From contig NZ_JAERRF010000008.1 of NCBI RefSeq assembly GCF_016741875.1, positions 372,001-436,000 on the forward strand: 64,000 nucleotides of DNA. The letters run 5' to 3'. Numbering within the stretch: the first letter of the stretch is position 1; every line of letters begins with the position of its first letter. The stretch is from Streptomyces coffeae (GTDB taxonomy: Bacteria; Actinomycetota; Actinomycetes; Streptomycetales; Streptomycetaceae). The translations under genes and the position numbers were made by a program. Of this stretch, positions 58,456 to 64,000 are shown piece after piece. A model generated the notes under the pieces. The model saw only the letters and a program-made list of their open reading frames with translations, had not been told where the DNA came from and searched no databases.

Positions 58456-59781
58456 GTGTTCGGCAACGATGAGATGGCCTCGGAATTACACCTGCTCGAC
58501 CTGCACGGTTCTCTGGGGTCTCCCGTCATCGAGTCGATGAATTTCCTCAACGAGGTGTCGCACCGATTCCCCGACGCGATCTCCTTCGCGGCCGGCCGCC
58601 CCTACGAGGGCTTCTTCGATCTGGACGATGTACACCGGTACATCCGTACGTACTGCGACCACGCGGCGGCCCGGTTCGGTGACGATCCCGCGCTGGTCCG
58701 CCGTCATGTGCTCCAGTACGGCAGGACCAAGGGGATCATCCATGAACTGATCGCGGAAAACCTCTCGGTGGACGAGGGTATCGAGGCCGACCCGGAATCC
58801 GTCGTCGTCACCGCGGGCTGCCAGGAAGCCCTTTTCCTCACCTTGCGGGCGCTGCGCAGGACCCCGCGGGACGCGCTGCTCATCGTGCTGCCCGCCTATG
58901 TCGGAGCGACGGGCGCGGCCGAGCTCGCGGACATGCCGCTGCTGCCGGTCAAAAGCTCGGCGGACGGTATCGACCTGACGGACCTGGCCGAGGCCGTCGG
59001 CCGGGCCAAGGCGGCCGGAATGCGCCCGCGGGCCTGCTATATCGTCGCCGACTTCGCGAATCCGTCCGGTATCAGCATGAGCCGCGCCACTCGCGAACGC
59101 CTGCTGGAACTGGCCGTGGAACACGATTTCCTGGTCCTGGAGGACAATCCCTACGGGGTTTTCTCCGCGGAGGACGCAGCGCAGCCGCCCACGCTCAAGG
59201 CTCTCGACCCGGACCGGCGGGTGGTCTACCTCGGTTCGTTCGCCAAGACCGGAATCCCCGGAGCCCGCGTCGGCTTCGTCGTCGCCGATCAGCGGGTGGA
59301 GTCCGCGACCGGCCCGGGGCTGTTCGCCGATGAGCTCGCCAAAATCAAGAGCATGCTGACGGTGAACACTTCGCCCATCGCGCAGGCCGTTATCGGCGGA
59401 AAGCTGCTGGAGAACGGCGGCAGTCTACGCTCGGCGAATACCAGAGAGCGCCGGTTCTATCAGCAGAACCTCCGGCACCTGCTGCACGGACTGGCCAAGC
59501 ATTTCCCTCCCGGCTCGACTCCGGAAGTCACCTGGAACACACCAACCGGGGGCTTCTTCGTCGTCCTGGACGTACCGTTTCCGGTGGACGACGCACTCCT
59601 GGAGCATTGCGCGCGTCACCATCGCGTGCTGTGGACCCCCATGCACCACTTCTTCGGCGATGGACAACCGCGTCACCAGATCCGGCTGTCCTTCAGCTAT
59701 CTGACGCCCGACGAGATCACGGTCGGCCTCGAGCGGCTGGCTGGATTCGTCTTCGAGCTCTGCGCGACGGCCCGCGGCTGA
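58456..59781 (+). CDS. Class I/II aminotransferase of the NRPS cluster
   Basis: A 441-residue PLP enzyme of the MocR/AAT-like fold without a DNA-binding domain. Features are LQYGRTKGIIHELIAENL, VTAGCQEALFLTLRAL, VADFANPSGISMS, LEDNPYGVF and the PLP Lys in GSFAKTGIPGARVGFV, with the C-terminal QIRLSFSYL holding the carboxylate-binding Arg. The GTG at 58456 is preceded by GGAGGGGGAGGA. Its relatives in antibiotic clusters transaminate arylpyruvates or unusual keto acids, so it probably makes or recycles a nonproteinogenic amino acid for the NRPS. Confidence 0.87.
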   Translation: MFGNDEMASELHLLDLHGSLGSPVIESMNFLNEVSHRFPDAISFAAGRPYEGFFDLDDVHRYIRTYCDHAAARFGDDPALVRRHVLQYGRTKGIIHELIAENLSVDEGIEADPESVVVTAGCQEALFLTLRALRRTPRDALLIVLPAYVGATGAAELADMPLLPVKSSADGIDLTDLAEAVGRAKAAGMRPRACYIVADFANPSGISMSRATRERLLELAVEHDFLVLEDNPYGVFSAEDAAQPPTLKALDPDRRVVYLGSFAKTGIPGARVGFVVADQRVESATGPGLFADELAKIKSMLTVNTSPIAQAVIGGKLLENGGSLRSANTRERRFYQQNLRHLLHGLAKHFPPGSTPEVTWNTPTGGFFVVLDVPFPVDDALLEHCARHHRVLWTPMHHFFGDGQPRHQIRLSFSYLTPDEITVGLERLAGFVFELCATARG

Positions 59782-59944
59782 GGCCCCCGGCGGTCAGGAG
59801 CTCCGCTCATGCCCGTATGCACCCTCGTCGGGCGGCCCTCGCCCGCGGAACCCTGGAGGCTGCCGGGGCTGCGCCCGGCCCCCGCCTCCGGCGGCGCGGA
59901 CAACGACTGGGCGACCGCGGCGTCGAGTTCCGTGCCGGCCTCGG

Positions 59945-60295
59945 TCAGCGCGGCGAACCTGGGCACCGGCCCCACCGCCGTGACCCACACCCGTCATGCC
60001 GGGCGGTCGGCCGTCGCGGCCCACACCGGTGCGGTTTTCGACCCGGCGCTGTCCTGGACCGACCTGGAGTGGTTGCGCGCACACACCGAACTGCCGCTGG
60101 TCGTCAAGGGCGTCCTCGATCCGCGTGACGTGGCCCGCGCCGCCGGACTGGGAGCGGACGCCGTGGTGGTGTCCAACCACGGCGGGCGCCAGTTCGCCGG
60201 GCGGTGGCGAGCATCACGGCACTGCCACCGGTCCGCGACGCGGTCCCGGACGGCTGCGCCGTGCTGCTCGACAGCGCGCCCGCCGCTCGTCACGC
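59945..60295 (+). pseudogene. Remnant of an FMN-dependent alpha-hydroxyacid oxidase
   Basis: About 70 residues in one frame (HTGAVFDPALSWTDLEWLRA, LPLVVKGVLDPRDVARAAGL, DAVVVSNHGGRQ) match the middle of lactate/hydroxymandelate oxidases, including the substrate-binding His and Arg of SNHGGRQ. The chain then continues in another frame as VASITALPPVRDAVPDGCAV and ends, without the FMN-binding C-terminus. The N-terminal half is missing. Possibly a former hydroxymandelate oxidase-like gene of the cluster. Confidence 0.65.
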
Positions 60296-61846
60296 GGTGA
60301 GCAGGGGGAAGAGCGGGACGTCGGCCGCGGCCTTGAGGTACTCGGCTCCGGTGGTGCCACCGGTGCCCGATGCCTTTCCGATGATCTTCAGGGTGACGCC
60401 CCAGTGCGTGCGCTTCATGGCCTGCCACGTGGTGTCCAGGCGGCGCATCACCGCTTCGAGCCGGGCGGCGTCGGCCGCGTCCCAGTCACCGGCGTGCTCC
60501 AGGTACTCCTCCTGGAGGGTGGTGACCAGCGTGAACTGCGGGCCCTTCTCCGAGCCGTACGCCCCCTCCTTGCGCGGCGCGGCGCAGCGTTCGACCAGCC
60601 GGTAGGACTGCGACTGGATCGCGCTCGCACCGTGGGTGTACTCCCGGATCACGGCGAACGCCTCGGGCGGCATGGTGGTGAGCACCCGGTAGAGCGGCCC
60701 GGTGGCGTGCGAGAGCCGGAGCTCCGCCCCGTCCAGGGCGTCGACCGCCTCCGGCACCCGGCCCAGCCGCACCGCGTCGACCGCGCGCAGCTGCGCCCGC
60801 GCCACCTGTGTGAACAGCCGCTCGAAGAGCTGGATGCAGCGGATGAACATGTACTCGTCGTGGAGCGTCGTCACCGGCAGCAGGGCGATGTCCACCGCTC
60901 GCCGCACCGGGAGCGGGGCACGGTCCCGGATCGCGGCCGCCGCGTCCCGTCCGGCACCGGCCGGTGGCCGGTCCCCGGGGGCCGCGGCGAGCGCGGCCCG
61001 CAGGGCCCGGACCTCCGCGAGCGGACCCGCGTCCGCCACCGCCCGGGGGGCGAACTCGCCGAGCCGGGCGAGCGCCCGCAGGACGGCCGTGGTCCTGGTC
61101 CGCTGCCGGGCGGCTGGTCCGGCACCGAGCAGGGCCTCGGACTCGACCACCGCGAGCTCCGCCAGCAGGGTCGCCAGCAGGACGTCCTCGGCCGCCGCCG
61201 GGTCCGCGCCCTCCCACTCGGCGATCTCCAGCAGTTCGTGCCCGGCGTAACTGTCGTACGCCATGGCCTGGTCGGCGAAGGTCAGCGGCAGCCACTTGTC
61301 GAGCAGCCAGGCGTCCGGCGAGGACCAGGCGCGCGGGGGTCCCGCGCACAGCAGCCGGGCGCGGGCGCCCCGGAGCAGGGCGACCAGCTCCGGCGCGGCG
61401 GCGGCCTTGCCGACCTGCCGGTAGTACCCGGCGATCGCGTCATACGGGAAGGTCCGGATCGCCTCCGCCCCGAGCGGCCGCCGGGACCAGTCGGTGACGG
61501 CCTCCAGGGCGCGCCGCAGTGACCGGGCGGCCTCGCCCCCTCGCGCCGCGGTGAGGGCCGGTCCGCCGACGCCCGGCGGTTCGCCCTCACCGGGCCAGGG
61601 GAGCCCTTCGGGGGCGGCCGCCGGGCCCAGGCCCTGTCCGGTGGATCTCATCGGGCCCGCGACGCCTGGCACCGCACCTCGCTGCGTTGTCGGAGTCGCC
61701 CGAGTACGCCCAGTACGAGGGCGATCCTCCGCCTTGCGATCCACGGCACCAGACGCCGCGGGCTGCTCCTCAAAGATCCACCGAACAGGGCCTAACTCCG
61801 CCATGCGCGGGCGGCCGCTCTCCGCCTCCCCACGGCGACTAGGCAT
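60290..61846 (-). CDS. Tryptophan 2,3-dioxygenase-superfamily haem protein (with in-frame MITE)
   Basis: A 518-residue protein whose conserved part (about residues 110-515) matches the TDO superfamily: TFPYDAIAGYYRQV, LLDKWLPLTFADQAM, LHDEYMFIRCIQLFERLF, PEAFAVIREYTHGASAIQSQ, the probable proximal haem His in MKRTHWGVTLKIIG and the terminal loop ASGTGGTTGAEYL. It is larger than classical TDO (about 280 residues), with an extra N-terminal helical region. Residues about 18-72 are encoded by MITE copy B, read through without a stop. The ATG at 61846 overlaps the mbtH stop by 8 bases; an ATG at 61804 is the alternative. It may oxidise tryptophan or another aromatic residue for the peptide. Confidence 0.82.
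   Translation of the reverse strand: MPSRRGEAESGRPRMAELGPVRWIFEEQPAASGAVDRKAEDRPRTGRTRATPTTQRGAVPGVAGPMRSTGQGLGPAAAPEGLPWPGEGEPPGVGGPALTAARGGEAARSLRRALEAVTDWSRRPLGAEAIRTFPYDAIAGYYRQVGKAAAAPELVALLRGARARLLCAGPPRAWSSPDAWLLDKWLPLTFADQAMAYDSYAGHELLEIAEWEGADPAAAEDVLLATLLAELAVVESEALLGAGPAARQRTRTTAVLRALARLGEFAPRAVADAGPLAEVRALRAALAAAPGDRPPAGAGRDAAAAIRDRAPLPVRRAVDIALLPVTTLHDEYMFIRCIQLFERLFTQVARAQLRAVDAVRLGRVPEAVDALDGAELRLSHATGPLYRVLTTMPPEAFAVIREYTHGASAIQSQSYRLVERCAAPRKEGAYGSEKGPQFTLVTTLQEEYLEHAGDWDAADAARLEAVMRRLDTTWQAMKRTHWGVTLKIIGKASGTGGTTGAEYLKAAADVPLFPLLTA
61629..61793. mobile_element. 165-bp MITE, copy B, inside the dioxygenase-like gene
   Basis: Terminal inverted repeats of 20 bases matching at 19 (61629-61648 and 61774-61793). 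The interior is nearly identical to copy A except for a missing block of about 26 bases. Its length is 55 codons exactly and the frame running through it has no stop, so the host gene stays open. Confidence 0.82.
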
Positions 61847-62057
61847 GTTCCCTGTCCATGGCCTGTATGAGGCTCTTGGGCCGCATATCGGTCCAGTTCC
61901 GCTCGATGAAGTCCAGGCACACCTGCCGGGTGTCCGGGCCGTGCGCCGTCTCCCAGCCGGCGGGCACCTCCACGAACTCCGGCCACAGCGAGTGCTGGCC
62001 CTCGTCGTTGATGAGCACCAGGAAGGTTCCGTCGGTGTTGTCGAAGGGGTTGGTCAT
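61839..62057 (-). CDS. MbtH-like NRPS accessory protein
   Basis: A 72-residue MbtH-family protein that binds and activates adenylation domains. It starts TNPFDNTDGTFLVLINDEGQ and carries the signature SLWPEFVEVPAGW with its conserved Trp residues. The ATG overlaps the NRPS stop by four bases, so it is made together with the synthetase whose A domain it should assist. Confidence 0.95.
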   Translation of the reverse strand: MTNPFDNTDGTFLVLINDEGQHSLWPEFVEVPAGWETAHGPDTRQVCLDFIERNWTDMRPKSLIQAMDREHA

Positions 62058-64000
62058 CGTGTCGCTCCTTGTCGTCCCGAGGCGGGCCGCGGCATCAGGT
62101 CGCGCAGCACGCCTGTGATCACATCCAGTGCCGCCGGTGTGGTCATCTCCAGGTGGGCGCAGTCCACTTCGTGCTCCTGGATCCCGCCCGTCACATAGGG
62201 GGCCCACGCCTTGACGGCGTAGGGGTGGTCCACGCCGTGTCGGCCCGCACGGAACGCCACCACGTCCCCGTGGAAGACCTCGGGCACGAAGTCGCGGGCC
62301 ACCCGCAGGTTGTTACCGGTCACCCTTCTGAGCGCCGCGATGCCCTCCTCGCCCAGACTTGCCAGCGGGCCCTCCTCCTCGCGCAGCCGGGCGGCGACCT
62401 CGGACGCCTCCAGGGGGCCGTCCTCGTCCGCCGGGTCAAGACCGATATCGATGAGGAGGGCGGCCAGGATCTCCTGTTCCAGGTCCTCGCTGGTCTCGTC
62501 CGCGTCCTCCGGGGCGGGGAAGGAGTCCAGGAAGCCGAGCAGTTCGACCTCCGCGCCCTCGCTTTGCAGCATGGTCGCCATCTGGTGGGCCACCAGGCCG
62601 CCGAAGGACCAGCCGAGCAGCCGGTACGGGCCCTTGGGGTGCACCGAGCGGATGCGTTCGATGTAGTCCGCGGCCATCTCCCGCAGGGTGGGCGCCAGGG
62701 CTTCGCCGCCGCTCAGTCCGCGCGCCTGGAGGGCGTAGACCGGCGATTCGGGGCCGAGCCGGGTGATGAACCCCGAATAGCACCAGCCGAGGCCGACGGC
62801 GGGGTGGACGATGAACCAGGGGGCGCCGCCCTTCCCGGCGCGCAGCCGCAGCAGCGTGTCGAACGGGTCGTCCTCCTGGTGCAGCCGCCCCGCCAGGGCC
62901 GCGACAGTCGGCGCCTCGAAGACACTGCGGATCGAGGATCCGGTCCCCAGCTCGGCGCGGATCCGGTTGACCAGCCGGGTCGCCAGCAGGGAGTGGCCGC
63001 CCAGCTCGAAGAAGTCGTCGTCGATGCCCACCCGTTCCAGACCCAGCGTCTCGGCGAAGAGCCGGCAGAGCACCTCCTCCTGCGGGGTCCGCGGTGTGCG
63101 GGAGGAGACCCGGGCCGCGAAGTCCGGGGCGGGCAGCGCCTTGCGGTCCAGCTTCCCGTTGGGGGTCTGCGGCAGGGCCCGGAGCGGCAGCACGGCCGAG
63201 GGCACCATGTAGTCGGGCAGCGTCCTGCGGAGATGGGCGCGCAGTTCGCCGGGGTCCACTCCGGTCTCCTCGGGGACCACGTAGCCGACGATCCGCGCGT
63301 CACCCTCCCGGTCCTCGCGCACGATGACCACGCTGCGGGCCACCGCGGGGTGGGCGGAGAGCGCCGCTTCGATCTCGCCGAGTTCGATCCGGAAACCGCG
63401 CACCTTGACCTGGTGGTCGGCCCGGCCGACGAAGAACAGCTCGCCGTCGTCCGTCCACCGCACCAGATCGCCGGTGCGGTACATCCGCGAACCGGGTGGT
63501 CCGTACGGATTGGCCACGTAGCGCGCGGCGGTGGCTCCCGGCCGGTGGGTGAAGCCGCGGGCCAGACCGACGCCCGCCAGGTACAGCTCTCCCGTCACTC
63601 CGGCCGGTACCGGGCGCAGACCGGGACCGAGGACGTACAGCTGGGTGTTGGCGATGGGCCGGCCGATGGTGGCCTGGCCGGTGAACGGTTCCGGCAGGTC
63701 GGCCACGGTGGAGTAGACCGACGCCTCGGTCAGCCCGTAGAGGTTCACCACCGAGGCCCCGGCCTCCTGGAGGCCGCGCGGGATGTTCTCGCCGAACCGT
63801 TCGCCGGCGAGCTGGATCCGCAGCCCCCGGGGGAGTTCGGCGCCCGCGCCCAGGACGCTCTGCCACAGGGAGGGGGTGCCGGAGATCACCGTGGCGCCTG
63901 TCCCGCGGATCGCCGCCGCCAGCACCCGGGGGTCCCGGGCGGCGTCGGGCGGCGCGATCATCACGGCCGCGCCGACCGCGAGAGGGCCCAGGAACTCGTA
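62054..64000 (-). CDS. Nonribosomal peptide synthetase, C-terminal A-PCP-TE part (5' end outside window)
   Basis: 648 residues of a longer synthetase; the frame is open to the window edge (YEFLGPLAVGAA). The adenylation domain motifs visible are NLYGLTEASVYSTV (A5), GELYLAGVGLARG (A6), YRTGDLVRW (A7), VKVRGFRIELGEIEAAL (A8) and NGKLDRKAL (A10). A peptidyl carrier domain follows with the phosphopantetheine Ser in FFELGGHSLLATRL, then a type I thioesterase with Ser in LLGWSFGGLVAHQMA and a C-terminal His region DCAHLEM. This is a termination module that releases the finished peptide. By alignment to GrsA, the specificity positions 239, 278, 299, 301, 322, 330, 331 read Y, S, Q, A, L, V, Y, a combination I do not recognise. 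Confidence 0.95.
   Translation of the reverse strand, partial: YEFLGPLAVGAAVMIAPPDAARDPRVLAAAIRGTGATVISGTPSLWQSVLGAGAELPRGLRIQLAGERFGENIPRGLQEAGASVVNLYGLTEASVYSTVADLPEPFTGQATIGRPIANTQLYVLGPGLRPVPAGVTGELYLAGVGLARGFTHRPGATAARYVANPYGPPGSRMYRTGDLVRWTDDGELFFVGRADHQVKVRGFRIELGEIEAALSAHPAVARSVVIVREDREGDARIVGYVVPEETGVDPGELRAHLRRTLPDYMVPSAVLPLRALPQTPNGKLDRKALPAPDFAARVSSRTPRTPQEEVLCRLFAETLGLERVGIDDDFFELGGHSLLATRLVNRIRAELGTGSSIRSVFEAPTVAALAGRLHQEDDPFDTLLRLRAGKGGAPWFIVHPAVGLGWCYSGFITRLGPESPVYALQARGLSGGEALAPTLREMAADYIERIRSVHPKGPYRLLGWSFGGLVAHQMATMLQSEGAEVELLGFLDSFPAPEDADETSEDLEQEILAALLIDIGLDPADEDGPLEASEVAARLREEEGPLASLGEEGIAALRRVTGNNLRVARDFVPEVFHGDVVAFRAGRHGVDHPYAVKAWAPYVTGGIQEHEVDCAHLEMTTPAALDVITGVLRDLMPRPASGRQGATR

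Noticed and set aside
62054..62207. Longer MbtH frame starting at 62207
   Set aside because: The extra 50 residues are antisense-frame sequence of the NRPS end; the ATG at 62057 overlaps the NRPS stop and begins the canonical MbtH sequence.
1..64000. CRISPR arrays, rRNA genes, restriction or phage-defence systems
   Set aside because: I looked for regularly spaced repeats, rRNA signatures and nuclease/helicase/methylase sets and saw none; short repeats present are operators, minisatellites or MITEs.

Overview
The window is about 72-75% GC, with tightly packed genes, GTG/TTG starts and many 1-4 bp stop/start overlaps. It contains a cvn conservon, an HrdA-type sigma factor, Scr1/DUF6879 genes and beta-ketoadipate, nitrate and nitrite genes. 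This is chromosomal DNA of a Streptomyces or very close relative. The first two thirds look like ordinary, largely syntenic chromosome; the part right of the tRNA genes (about 49.2 kb onward) is accessory: a decayed sugar locus followed by the edge of a nonribosomal peptide cluster that runs off the right end.

Layout. 0.4-1.4 kb: ArsR-type regulator. 1.5-4.6 kb: sugar-type ABC importer (two permeases and a lipoprotein). 4.7-11.8 kb: complete protocatechuate operon pcaIJFHGBD read leftward, with a divergent MarR regulator and two candidate operators. 11.8-15.6 kb: PrmC-like methyltransferase, then an Scr1-type regulator with a DUF6879 partner, and divergent small proteins including a 43-residue Gly/Cys-tailed peptide. 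15.6-19.9 kb: assimilatory nitrite reductase (nirBD plus an FAD partner) with a four-half-site GlnR-like box. 20.0-25.6 kb: an inverted-repeat element and a conservon cvnABCD followed by two P450s, one lacking a normal ExxR. 25.7-29.6 kb: two-component system, a Lys/Ile/Pro-rich secreted protein and a TauE/SafE carrier. 29.7-33.9 kb: a three-gene sigma-like operon, a small secreted protein, a VOC protein and a cupin. 34-46.6 kb: conserved housekeeping block with cutA, a SanA-like protein, adenosine/adenine deaminase, assimilatory nitrate reductase, a CbiX-like chelatase, dgt, an FAD reductase, dnaG and an hrdA-like sigma factor. 46.6-49.3 kb: xylulokinase, a YtxH-like protein separated from it by a MITE, two tRNA-Asn genes and one CAU-anticodon tRNA.

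49.8-54.7 kb holds a secreted GH29 alpha-L-fucosidase, a frameshifted sugar-binding lipoprotein, and fragments of an enolase-superfamily sugar-acid dehydratase and an amidohydrolase (lactonase). A GntR/FCD regulator follows, and four similar AT-rich palindromes are scattered upstream. This reads as a degenerating L-fucose (or similar deoxysugar) scavenging locus in which only the fucosidase and the regulator look intact.

55.0-64.0 kb is the edge of an NRPS cluster. A B12-binding radical SAM enzyme is fused by a 1-bp overlap to a MalY/PatB-type PLP enzyme. Then come a divergent class I/II aminotransferase, a remnant of an alpha-hydroxyacid oxidase, a tryptophan 2,3-dioxygenase-superfamily protein, an MbtH protein and the C-terminal A-PCP-TE part of an NRPS. 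A second copy of the MITE lies inside the dioxygenase-like gene and is read through in frame. The B12-radical SAM/PLP pair recalls enzyme pairs that make cyclopropane amino acids from SAM, and the dioxygenase-like enzyme suggests an oxidised aromatic building block. The product cannot be named from this window.
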